Source of the DNA: Candidatus Tectimicrobiota bacterium
GTDB lineage: Bacteria > JACPSX01
Direction: 5' to 3'
Assembly (NCBI GenBank): GCA_016193065.1
Contig: JACPSX010000032.1
Coordinates: 1 to 37,630 of the forward strand
DNA: 37,630 nt
Part shown: positions 1 through 8,946 of the stretch, piece after piece
How the letters are laid out: every line of letters starts with the position of its first letter
How positions within the stretch are numbered: position 1 is the first letter of the stretch
Made by a program: the position numbers and the translations under genes
The notes under the pieces: generated by a model
The model's input: the letters and a program-made list of their open reading frames with translations, nothing else
What the model was told of the DNA's origin: nothing
Database searches by the model: none

Positions 1-30
1 CGATGGTTCTACCTCAGAGCCCCGCGGGGC

Positions 31-708
31 TCAGCGCGGAGTGTCAGTAAATAAAATGCTCCCGTCAGTGCCCACAATTCGGTAAATCCGGGTTGGAAGG
101 AAAGAAACCGGAGCCTGGTAGATGCGGAAGATCTTCTCCAGATAGCTGGTTGTTTCCCTGTAGGGGGGGACTCCGCCGTGACGGTCTACGCTGTTTTCGC
201 CCGCATTGTAGGCAGCTAGGGCCAGCTTCAGATTCCCCTGAAATCGCTCCATCAGATACTTCAGATACTGGGCCCCGGCCCGGATGTTTTGCTCCGCGTT
301 GAAAGGGTCCAGAACCCGGAAGCGGTTCACGGTCTCCGGCATGAGCTGCATGAGCCCCTGGGCTCCGCGCCGCGACACGGCCCGTGGATCATAATTGGAC
401 TCCACCCGAATGACGGCCCTGACCAACTCGGGGTCCAGGCCGTGCTGACCGGAGATCTTCGAGATGAGGCTCTCAATGGAGGAGTCGGTGAGGGCGGGTT
501 CGTTCTTGCCGGTGGCGGCTGTCCTTCCCGAGTTGCGGGGGGCCGGGCCGACAAGGGCGTGAAAGCGGCCGTCGCTGGGCGCATCCGTAAAGTGGAGGTT
601 GCCCTGCTCGTCAATCCATTTGAAGACCTCCGCCTGGGCCGGGGCGGGGACGAACCACGCACTCCAGGACGCGAAAAACAAGCTAAGAAAGACAAGAATA
701 TAACCCAT
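31..708 (-). CDS. Lytic transglycosylase (SLT domain) with N-terminal DUF4124-like region
   Basis: ORF 31..777(-); start more likely at MGYILVFLSLFFASW (signal peptide, ~708). Motifs EVFKWIDEQGNLHFTD and ESNYDPRAVSRRGAQGLMQLMPET...AYNAGE. Confidence 0.9.
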   Translation of the reverse strand: MGYILVFLSLFFASWSAWFVPAPAQAEVFKWIDEQGNLHFTDAPSDGRFHALVGPAPRNSGRTAATGKNEPALTDSSIESLISKISGQHGLDPELVRAVIRVESNYDPRAVSRRGAQGLMQLMPETVNRFRVLDPFNAEQNIRAGAQYLKYLMERFQGNLKLALAAYNAGENSVDRHGGVPPYRETTSYLEKIFRIYQAPVSFLPTRIYRIVGTDGSILFTDTPR

Positions 709-810
709 CGGGGGGACCCTCTCTCGTCCTCTTATCGGCAGCCGGCGGGTGAAATCAATTGTGCCGAGAAAATACACCAGAAGCGGTGGGAAGTCAACGA
801 GATTAAAGGG

Positions 811-1674
811 TTAGTTCAGGTAATCCCGCAGGGTCTTGGTCTTGGCCTTGGAGCGCAGGCGCAATTTGGCCTTTTTCTCGATTTGCCGCACCCGTTCCCG
901 GGAGAGCCCGATCTCCTGGCCGATTTCCTCCAGGGTCTTGGCCTCGCCGTCAAAGCCGTAGCGCATGCGGAGGATTTGCTGCTCCCGTTCGGGGAGGTCG
1001 CTCAGGAGTTCCTCGATTTCTCTGGACAGGGATGCTTTCACCAGGTGTTCCTCGATGGAAGGGGTGTTTTGTCCTTCCATCATGTCCAGATAGCTCGTGT
1101 CGTCATCGTTCTTCATGGGGGTGTCCAGGGACAAGTGGGCCCGGTACACTCTCATGATCGATTCGAGATCTTCAGCGGGAACACTGAGCTCCTTGGCCAT
1201 CTCCTCGATGGTGGGTTCTTTGTTGTTGTCCTGGACGAGGCGCCGGTAGGTTTCCCCGATCTTGTAGAGAAGGCCGGCCTGCTTGATGGGCAGGCGGACC
1301 GTACCGGATTGATCGGCCAGAGCGTGCATGATGGCCTGGCGGATCCACCAGACTGCGTAGGTGATGAACTTCACACCCCGGTCGGGATCGAACCGCTTTG
1401 CCGCCTGGATGAGCCCCACGTTCCCCTCGTTGATGAGGTCCAGGAGAGAGAGCCCGCAGTCGCGATAGCGTTTGGCGACGCTCACCACGTAGCGCAAGTT
1501 GGCCCTGATCAGGTGGTCCAGGGCCGCCGGGTCCCCGGCCTGGGAGGACTTCCCCAGAGCCTGCTCTTCTTCCTTGGTCAGGAGTGGAACCTCGCTGATG
1601 TGCTTCAGATAGGCTGACAAGCCATCTTCCGTGACGCGCTTGTATTCGCCGTCTGAATGGGAAAACATAATCAC
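811..1674 (-). CDS. RNA polymerase sigma-70 family factor (RpoD/RpoS-like)
   Basis: Region 2 '[57 protein letters not shown]' and region 4 '[26 protein letters not shown]'. Confidence 0.93.
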   Translation of the reverse strand: MIMFSHSDGEYKRVTEDGLSAYLKHISEVPLLTKEEEQALGKSSQAGDPAALDHLIRANLRYVVSVAKRYRDCGLSLLDLINEGNVGLIQAAKRFDPDRGVKFITYAVWWIRQAIMHALADQSGTVRLPIKQAGLLYKIGETYRRLVQDNNKEPTIEEMAKELSVPAEDLESIMRVYRAHLSLDTPMKNDDDTSYLDMMEGQNTPSIEEHLVKASLSREIEELLSDLPEREQQILRMRYGFDGEAKTLEEIGQEIGLSRERVRQIEKKAKLRLRSKAKTKTLRDYLN

Positions 1675-1704
1675 CCCGGAGGTTGAGGGTTGCAGGGCTG
1701 GAGG

Positions 1705-2100
1705 TTATCCCTCTTTCTCGATCTTTACCTTTATCATCTTGCCGGGAGAGGACTTCACCAAGGAATTGTGCGCTTTTTCTTTGATCAGTCTGGGATCTTC
1801 TCCGACCTTTTCCTTGATAAACTCAGAGAGTGCATCCATCTCCCTCTGCATCTCATCAATCTTCTCCCGCATGCTGAGAATCACCTCGACTCCGGCCAGG
1901 TTGATTCCCAGCTCGCGCGTAAGACGCAAGATGAGCCGGATCTGCTCCACGTTCTTCTGGGAATAGAGACGGGTGTTTCCGTCGGTTCGGGACGGCTTGA
2001 CGAACCCCTCACGTTCGTAGAGTCGCAGGGTTTGCGGATGGATGCTGAGCATCTGGGCCACAATGCTGATCATGAAGAGGGGACGGTCATCAATGCCCAC
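1705..2100 (-). CDS. hspR: MerR-family regulator, HspR-like
   Basis: 'MISIVAQMLSIHPQTLRLYEREGFVKPSRTDGNTRLYSQKNVEQI' MerR helix-turn-helix; directly downstream of hsp20. GTG start. Confidence 0.8.
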   Translation of the reverse strand: MGIDDRPLFMISIVAQMLSIHPQTLRLYEREGFVKPSRTDGNTRLYSQKNVEQIRLILRLTRELGINLAGVEVILSMREKIDEMQREMDALSEFIKEKVGEDPRLIKEKAHNSLVKSSPGKMIKVKIEKEG

Positions 2101-2146
2101 TGCTCTTATCTCCTGCCCCGTCGCGGTGATTGAGGGCGCAGCCGAT

Positions 2147-2599
2147 TCATTCCATGCTTACCCGAATGCTCTTGGGCTTGGTCTGGGGCGCCTTGGGGAG
2201 GATAACCTTTAAGATTCCATCTTTCAACGTGGCCCGGGTCTTGCCGGCATCGACGGTGGACGGCAGGGTAAAGCTCCGGCGGAAGCGGCCGTTGGGGCGC
2301 TCCCTGCGCAGGTAGTTTTCTTGCTTTTCCCCGGGCTGGACATCCGGATTCCGGTGCCCCTGCAGGGTCAGCACGTCGTCCAGGATCTGCAGGTCGATGT
2401 CTTCCTGCGGGATCCCCGGCAGCTCGGCGGTCAGAACGTATTCCTCCGGAGTTTCGTAAATGTCCAGGGCCGGAGACCAGGTGCCCTCCGGGCTCTGGGG
2501 TCTCCCCTGGGTATGGGAAAACGTTTCATTAAAAAGGGCGTTCATACGGTCCTTGAGGGCCAGCAAGTCATGCAGTGGATCCCATTGGCTGCTGCTCAT
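2147..2599 (-). CDS. Small heat shock protein, Hsp20/alpha-crystallin family
   Basis: 'SPALDIYETPEEYVLTAELPGIPQEDIDLQI...GRFRRSFTLPSTVDAGKTRATLKDGILKVILPK'. ATG at 2599 preceded by GGGGGAGGA. Confidence 0.93.
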   Translation of the reverse strand: MSSSQWDPLHDLLALKDRMNALFNETFSHTQGRPQSPEGTWSPALDIYETPEEYVLTAELPGIPQEDIDLQILDDVLTLQGHRNPDVQPGEKQENYLRRERPNGRFRRSFTLPSTVDAGKTRATLKDGILKVILPKAPQTKPKSIRVSME

Positions 2600-2661
2600 G
2601 ATTTCCTCCCCCACAGTTCGCCGGGTCTAAGTCCTTAAATCAAATAATATGCACCAGGTGC

Positions 2662-2690
2662 ATTATATGATTTGAGTGTATCTTTGCCAA
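2662..2690 (-). promoter_or_regulatory. Sigma-70 promoter of hsp20: TTGGCA-N17-TATAAT
   Basis: Minus strand: -35 TTGGCA (2690-2685), 17-bp spacer, -10 TATAAT (2667-2662). Confidence 0.75.
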
Positions 2691-2691
2691 G
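2671..2691 (-). promoter_or_regulatory. Candidate HAIR-like HspR operator overlapping the -35
   Basis: Minus strand CTTGGCA-N7-ACTCAAA against HAIR consensus CTTGAGT-N7-ACTCAAG; half-sites 4/7 and 6/7, exact 7-bp spacing. Confidence 0.45.
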
Positions 2692-2716
2692 TGGTTTTTC
2701 CCTTTTCCCGGAAGTT

Positions 2717-3535
2717 CTAGGAGCGGGGCGAGATGGAGCTTGAAATTGCCTGCAATCGCTTGCGGGCCGTGATGATGTACCGGCTTTTCGGGAAGCTGGA
2801 GAGCAAAGCGCTGTAGTAGTGGGAGGCCTTGGCGAAATTTTCCTCTTGGAAATAAGATTCCCCGAGCATGTAAAGGACCTCTTCGCGGGCTTCCATCTCG
2901 GGATATGATTTTTCAAGTGCGGTGAGTCTGGAAATTGCCGAGTCATAATCCCTCTGCATGAAGTAGAAGCGGCCCACGTAGAATTCGTGCGCGGCAAGAC
3001 GCTCCCGGGCCTGCTCCAGGCCGTCCTTCGCAGTCGGGACGAACGGAGAATCGGGGTATCGGTTGATGACTTGTTCGAATGCCTTGATCGCCTCACGGGT
3101 GTAACTCTGGTCCCGGTCCAGGCTCTTCATCAGGACCATGTTGCTCATACCGACCTGGAATTGGGCCTCGGCGGCGGCCGGGTGCAGCGGGTAGAGTTCC
3201 ACGAATTTCTTGTACTGGTAGCTTGCCTCGATGTATTGTTTGTTGGCATAATAGGAATCCGCCAGTTGCAGCAGTGCATCGATGCGGAGGCGGTTGTCAG
3301 TGTACTCTTCCAGCACTCTCGCAAATGCCTTCTGGGCCTCTTCGTAATCCTTGGACTCGAGGTTCTTCTCTCCCAGGATGTACCACTCGCTGGCCGATCG
3401 GGGTTCCAGCTTGGTGGGTCCGCCGAACATTCCGCAGCCTCCGAGGGGGAGAGCCAAGGTGAGAAGGAGAAAGAAGACGGAAAGAATCGAGTGTCGCTGC
3501 TCGGGGTGATCGTGGAAGCGGGAACATTCCTTCAT
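2717..3535 (-). CDS. bamD: Outer membrane assembly lipoprotein BamD
   Basis: Lipobox 'LPLGGCG', TPR repeats 'ASEWYILGEKNLESKDYEEAQKAFARVLEEYTDN'. Confidence 0.88.
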   Translation of the reverse strand: MKECSRFHDHPEQRHSILSVFFLLLTLALPLGGCGMFGGPTKLEPRSASEWYILGEKNLESKDYEEAQKAFARVLEEYTDNRLRIDALLQLADSYYANKQYIEASYQYKKFVELYPLHPAAAEAQFQVGMSNMVLMKSLDRDQSYTREAIKAFEQVINRYPDSPFVPTAKDGLEQARERLAAHEFYVGRFYFMQRDYDSAISRLTALEKSYPEMEAREEVLYMLGESYFQEENFAKASHYYSALLSSFPKSRYIITARKRLQAISSSISPRS

Positions 3536-3616
3536 GGGATCAAGTCTCCGGCAATCAGGCCTGCAATTGCGGCCATTCTATAGCGCGGCGGCCTGCGAGT
3601 CAAGGAAAGGCGGCTA

Positions 3617-3682
3617 CTTGCCCACCCCCATCAGTTTATTGCCGATGAATTGCTATGGATTTGCAAGATGGGGGTGGGTAGG
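3617..3682. repeat. Inverted repeat (12-bp perfect stem) between bamD and queG
   Basis: CCCACCCCCATC (3621-3632) / GATGGGGGTGGG (3667-3678). Confidence 0.85.
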
Positions 3683-3711
3683 AAGGCAGCTAGAGGGCTT
3701 AGGAGTTTTAA

Positions 3712-4755
<1,044 letters not shown>

Positions 4756-4773
4756 TCTCCGTTCCGGAATCTC

Positions 4774-5697
4774 TTAAGATTTCACGTACTGCTTGCGCAG
4801 CAGCTCGGCCACGTCAATCGTGCGGGAAAACCAGACCTCCGGGTAACCCTTGATGTGCTTCAGCATCCCTTCCACGGCCTTGGAGCGGTTGGCGCGGCCC
4901 GAGATATACGGGTGCATCGTCACGATGAACATCTTGGGCTCCCGCTTGGCCTCCTCGTAGAGGACGTCAAACTCGTCCTGCCATACCCACAAAGCGTTGC
5001 GCGGGTTCCCGTATGGGCCCGGCGCCACCGTGGCCCCACCTCCCTGGCGCCGCACCGAACCGGGCATGTAGAGCTGGGCGTCGTCGGTGGCCACGGTGTA
5101 GGGGATCTCGACCATGGTCTTGCCGTTGACCTTGAGCAGGTAGGGGAGGTCATCGTTGAGGTAATCACTGCGCCAGATGAAGCCGTTTTCCAGAAGAAGA
5201 TTCAGGGTATTCTCGCTGGCCCGGATCTGCGGCGAGCGCCAGCCCACGAGCGGAGCACCGGAAATGTCCTCCAGAACCTGTTTTGTCTTGCGGATTACTT
5301 CGTTTTCTTGCTCCCGGTTCATCTCCCACAGGGATTCATGGAGATAGGCATGTCCTCCGATGTCGTGCCCCGCCTCGTGGATGGCCCGGGTGGCTTGGGG
5401 GTAGAATTCGGCGGTGCGCCCCGAGATCATGAAGCTCGCCTTGACCCCGTTGCGCTCCAGGATTTCCAGGATCCGCCAGACTCCCCGCCGGCCGCCGTAC
5501 TGGCGCTCCGTCAGCTCCATGTAATCGGGTTTCCCCGTCGGCAGCACAGGAGTCCCGAGCTCCGCTTGAAAGTCGAAGGTAATGAGAACGGCGATTCTGG
5601 CGCCGTCGGGCCAGTGAAAGTCCTCGGGAAGCTGGATCTCCGAGACATTGGGAAGCAAGTGAGACCCGGATTTGTTGTCACCTCGATGAAATTTCAT
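4774..5697 (-). CDS. Polysaccharide deacetylase family protein (NodB homology)
   Basis: 'RIAVLITFDFQAELG', 'GHDIGGHAYLHESLWEM', 'GWRSPQIRASENTL'. Confidence 0.85.
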   Translation of the reverse strand: MKFHRGDNKSGSHLLPNVSEIQLPEDFHWPDGARIAVLITFDFQAELGTPVLPTGKPDYMELTERQYGGRRGVWRILEILERNGVKASFMISGRTAEFYPQATRAIHEAGHDIGGHAYLHESLWEMNREQENEVIRKTKQVLEDISGAPLVGWRSPQIRASENTLNLLLENGFIWRSDYLNDDLPYLLKVNGKTMVEIPYTVATDDAQLYMPGSVRRQGGGATVAPGPYGNPRNALWVWQDEFDVLYEEAKREPKMFIVTMHPYISGRANRSKAVEGMLKHIKGYPEVWFSRTIDVAELLRKQYVKS

Positions 5698-5785
5698 GCC
5701 GCTTCTCCTCTTTAAGCATGCCGGGTGTGAAATCGGGCACTACTTTATTGAAAACGGAGTGGAGACGCAAGGTAAAGAAACGCCC

Positions 5786-5908
5786 GAGTCCTCGGGAGTG
5801 CCCCCTTGGCTCACGAAGGGCTTGCGACGCAAGTTGTTTTGGCCGGATTGAGAGTCTTCTTCCTCGCAACCCCTTAGATCGCCTACGGGGGCAACTCCCT
5901 CGGAACTC
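5786..5908. repeat. Dispersed structured element A, copy 1
   Basis: Similar to 32500..32620. Outer stem GAGTCC..GGGAGTGCCCCC / GGGGGC-A-ACTCCC..GGAACTC; inner stem AAGGGCTTGCGA / TCGCAACCCCTT; conserved loop GGCCGGATTGAG. Confidence 0.85.
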
Positions 5909-5950
5909 AAGGATGATAGTTGGCCGCTTGAGTGGGGCATGGTAAGAGGG

Positions 5951-6108
5951 GAGGCCGGGTGTGCCCCGTAGGGCGACTTGGCCCCAGTCCGAAATTCTCG
6001 GCCGGCGTTGTCCCGCACGGGCCTGCGGGTGGCGCCGGGGAAGCCTCCGCAGAGCCGCGCGAAAGTGGGACCCTCGTCAGGGTGACGGAGCGCGGATCGA
6101 GGAGGCGA
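5951..6108. repeat. Dispersed structured element B, copy 1
   Basis: Gap-free 158-nt match to 37473..37630 with 9 mismatches. Confidence 0.95.
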
Positions 6109-6156
6109 CCTGGTGACAGGACCCGCGGGCCGATTGGGGCGGGGCCAGAATTCTCC

Positions 6157-6185
6157 TTGACTCACCTGCGAAAATCCCCTAAAAT
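6157..6185 (+). promoter_or_regulatory. Sigma-70 promoter upstream of ffh: TTGACT-N17-TAAAAT
   Basis: TTGACT 6157-6162, 17-bp spacer, TAAAAT 6180-6185. Confidence 0.75.
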
Positions 6186-6259
6186 TCCGATTTTAAACGG
6201 GTTTTCAATACCTGTTCCGGACGGATGAACGCCAAGGCGGGAACTTTTTCGGGCCTGGA

Positions 6260-7606
6260 GTGGAGCGCAAGGGTATGTTTGAGGCACTGACCGGCCGGCT
6301 GGAGGGGATCTTTCAAAAACTTCGCGGACGGGGCCTGCTGACCGAGGAGAACATCCGGGAAGGTCTGCGGGAGGTCCGCTTGGCCCTCTTGGAGGCGGAT
6401 GTCCATTTCACGGTGGTCAAGCAGTTCGTCGAGCGGGTTCGAGAACGAGCTGTTGGTCAAGAGGTCCTGAAGAGTCTCACCCCCGGGCAGCAGGTGGTAA
6501 AGATTGTCCATGAGGAGCTGATCGGACTTCTGGGGGTGAACCATGTGCCGCTGGCTTTTGCTCAGCAGCCCCCGACCCTGATCTTCCTCGTGGGCCTGCA
6601 GGGTTCCGGAAAGACGACCACGGCCGGGAAGCTGGCGCTGTGGTGCCGGGAAAAGGGGCGTTCCCCCTTGCTGGTGGCTGCCGACGTACAGCGCCCCGCC
6701 GCTGCGGCCCAGTTGGCCACGCTGGGAGAGCAGTTGAAGGTTCCCGTTCTGACTCCGAAGCCCGGGGCCAAGCCCGTTGAAATTGCCAGGGAGGGGCTTT
6801 CCCGGGCGCGCAAGCAGGCTCACGATGTGGTCCTTGTGGACACGGCGGGCCGCTTGCACATCGATCCGGATCTCATGGCGGAGCTCAAGGAGATGGCGGC
6901 AGCCCTGCGGCCTCACGAGGTCTTGCTGGTGGCCGATGCGATGACGGGGCAGGACGCGGTCAACAGCGCCACCGCATTTCACGGGGGGGTGGGACTCACG
7001 GGGATCATTCTCACCAAGATGGACGGAGATGCCCGGGGCGGCGCCGCTCTCTCCATTCGGGCGGTCACCGGGCAAGCCATAAAGTTCATCGGGGTGGGGG
7101 AGAAGCTGGACCGCCTGGAAGCCTTTCATCCGGAGCGGATTGCCTCGCGAATTTTGGGGATGGGGGATGTCCTCTCTCTGGTCGAGAAGGCCCAGCAGGC
7201 TGTGGAGTTGGAAAATGCAGAGAGGCTGGCCCGCCGGATCCGGGAAGACAAGTTTACGCTGGATGATTTTCGTCTCCAGCTTCAGCAGGTCAAGCGGATG
7301 GGATCCCTGGAGCAAATCATGGAGATGATTCCCGGGTTCAAGAAGCTCAAAGGGGTGCAACCCGATGAGCGGGAACTGGTGAAGGTGCAGGCGATCATCG
7401 ACTCCATGACCGCCGAAGAACGGCGAGATATTGCCGTGATCAATAGCAGCCGCAAGCGGCGCATTGCCATGGGCAGCGGCACCCAGGCTCACGATGTGAA
7501 CCGGCTGCTCAAGCAGTTTACCGAGACCAAGAGGCTCATGCGCCAGATCTCCCGCGCCGGCCCTCAGGGACTGGGGAAAATGTTCCCCGGGCTGCGCGGT
7601 TCCTAG
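6260..7606 (+). CDS. ffh: Signal recognition particle protein Ffh
   Basis: 'FLVGLQGSGKTTTAGKLALW', 'VDTAGRLHID', 'GIILTKMDGDARGGAALSI', M-domain 'GSGTQAHDVNRLLKQF'. GTG 6260 or ATG 6275 (MFEALTGRL) start. Confidence 0.96.
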   Translation: MERKGMFEALTGRLEGIFQKLRGRGLLTEENIREGLREVRLALLEADVHFTVVKQFVERVRERAVGQEVLKSLTPGQQVVKIVHEELIGLLGVNHVPLAFAQQPPTLIFLVGLQGSGKTTTAGKLALWCREKGRSPLLVAADVQRPAAAAQLATLGEQLKVPVLTPKPGAKPVEIAREGLSRARKQAHDVVLVDTAGRLHIDPDLMAELKEMAAALRPHEVLLVADAMTGQDAVNSATAFHGGVGLTGIILTKMDGDARGGAALSIRAVTGQAIKFIGVGEKLDRLEAFHPERIASRILGMGDVLSLVEKAQQAVELENAERLARRIREDKFTLDDFRLQLQQVKRMGSLEQIMEMIPGFKKLKGVQPDERELVKVQAIIDSMTAEERRDIAVINSSRKRRIAMGSGTQAHDVNRLLKQFTETKRLMRQISRAGPQGLGKMFPGLRGS

Positions 7607-7711
7607 TGCCGTTCCAACTATTCTCGGCTACGTTCCCGGCTCACATGGTCCATACTTTTTCTACCGGGCAGGCCGTTCAAATTTGGGCGCATTAAGTTGG
7701 AACGGTACTAG
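7603..7711. mobile_element. MITE-like element between ffh and rpsP
   Basis: TIRs TGCCGTTCCAACT (7607-7619) and AGTTGGAACGGTA (7695-7707), 1 mismatch, flanked by CTAG at 7603-7606 and 7708-7711; no internal ORF. Confidence 0.75.
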
Positions 7712-7736
7712 AAGACAAAGAGGCGTTGAAGGTGTA

Positions 7737-7752
7737 GGGTCTGTGTAGACCC
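7737..7752 (+). other. Small hairpin in rpsP leader
   Basis: GGGTCT-GTGT-AGACCC perfect 6-bp stem with tetraloop. Confidence 0.5.
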
Positions 7753-7790
7753 GGAGCCGAGACCCAAGGTTTTTGGAAGGAGGTGGAGAC

Positions 7791-8042
7791 GTGCCAGTAA
7801 CGATCCGTTTGCAGCGAATGGGCGCCAACAAGAAGCCGTATTATCGGGTGGTCGTCGCGGACAGCCGGTTTCCCCGGGATGGTCGCAGTATTGAGACCAT
7901 CGGTACCTACGATCCGAAGCGGGCCAACAACCCGGTGACCATCCAGACCGAGCGGGCAGTCGAGTGGATCCGGCAAGGGGCTCAGGTAACCGAGACCGTC
8001 CGCAGCCTGCTAAAGCAGGCAAAAGTTCCGGGGATATCATAA
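7791..8042 (+). CDS. rpsP: 30S ribosomal protein S16
   Basis: '[43 protein letters not shown]'; GTG start with GGAGGTGG upstream. Confidence 0.96.
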   Translation: MPVTIRLQRMGANKKPYYRVVVADSRFPRDGRSIETIGTYDPKRANNPVTIQTERAVEWIRQGAQVTETVRSLLKQAKVPGIS

Positions 8043-8154
8043 GGTCGAGACCCGTCCCAGTTCGAGCGGACCTGGAGGGGGAGATGTTCCCGTTCCTGGC
8101 GTCAAAAGGAGGCAGTTTGGAGAGGTTCCATTGCTTTCCGCGGAGGGACGAGCG

Positions 8155-8385
8155 ATGAAGGAATTGATCCTGTACATTGCCAGGGCGCTGGTGGACAACC
8201 CCGAGGAAGTAAGCGTGATGGAAGTGGAAGGCGAGAAGACGACCGTCATCGAACTGCGAGTTGCCCAGGAGGATTTGGGAAAGGTCATAGGCCGCCAAGG
8301 GAGAACGGCGCGGGCCATGCGGACCATCCTCAATGCCGCTGCCACCAAGTTGAGGAAGAGAGCGGTGTTGGAGATTCTGGAATAG
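8155..8385 (+). CDS. KH-domain RNA-binding protein (KhpA-type)
   Basis: '[59 protein letters not shown]'. Confidence 0.93.
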   Translation: MKELILYIARALVDNPEEVSVMEVEGEKTTVIELRVAQEDLGKVIGRQGRTARAMRTILNAAATKLRKRAVLEILE

Positions 8386-8394
8386 GAGGCAAGA

Positions 8395-8946
8395 GTGCCC
8401 GAACTGGCGGGGAATCTCCGGAGGCCAGCCCTCTCCGGCGGCAGGGTGGCCGTCGGGAAGGTCACACGGCCCCATGGCCTGCGGGGAGACGTTCATGTGC
8501 TCCCCTATGCAGAGAACTTAATGGACTTGCTGCCGATGGAAGAGTTTTTTTTGGAACCGGAGGGCGGCCGGTGCCTGACCATACAGGAGGCCCGCGGGCG
8601 GGCCTCGCACTTGGTCGTCCATTTTCGGGACATTGACAGCCTGGAGCAAACCCGCCCTCTCCTCCAGCAGGAGCTGTGGGCGGAGAGACAGTCCTTCGCA
8701 GCGCTGCCGCCGGGGGATTACTACTGGTTCGAGATTGAGGGACTTGCGGTGCACACGGTGGAGGGCGAATTTCTGGGCACTGTACAGCAAATTCTGGCCA
8801 CCGGAAGTAACGACGTTTACGTTGTGCAGGGAGAGCGCGGAGAAATTCTGGTGCCGGCGATCCGGGGATTCATTCACGCGATTGACCTGGAAGCCGGGAT
8901 CCTGACCATCCGAAATCTCCCGGGGTTACTGGATTATGTGGATTGA
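8395..8946 (+). CDS. rimM: Ribosome maturation factor RimM
   Basis: 'VAVGKVTRPHGLRGDVHVLPY', 'YYWFEIEGLAVHTVEGEFLGTVQQILATGSNDVYVV'; operon position. Confidence 0.93.
   Translation: MPELAGNLRRPALSGGRVAVGKVTRPHGLRGDVHVLPYAENLMDLLPMEEFFLEPEGGRCLTIQEARGRASHLVVHFRDIDSLEQTRPLLQQELWAERQSFAALPPGDYYWFEIEGLAVHTVEGEFLGTVQQILATGSNDVYVVQGERGEILVPAIRGFIHAIDLEAGILTIRNLPGLLDYVD

Noticed and set aside
289-1617. Long plus-strand ORF (442 aa) opposite the transglycosylase and sigma-factor genes
   Set aside because: Antisense shadow ORF over genes with recognisable motifs; typical of high-GC sequence. The same applies to 6179..7492(-), 16848..17891(-), 17884..19230(-), 19275..20963(-), 24810..26045(-) and 32729..35293(-).
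5951-6108. Element B as SRP RNA, RNase P RNA, tmRNA or cobalamin riboswitch
   Set aside because: No SRP GGAA/domain IV motif, no RNase P GAGGAAAGTCC core, no tmRNA acceptor-like ends, no B12 box. A second near-identical copy also argues against a single-copy housekeeping RNA.
5740-6165. Minus-strand ORF sharing 'GDLRGCE..QSG' with ORF 32418..32609(-)
   Set aside because: The peptide similarity follows from both ORFs crossing element A; frames are not conserved along the element and compensatory changes favour structure over coding.
5932-6228. Plus-strand ORF across element B
   Set aside because: No recognisable domain and no clear ribosome-binding site; substitutions between B copies do not show a clear synonymous pattern by eye.
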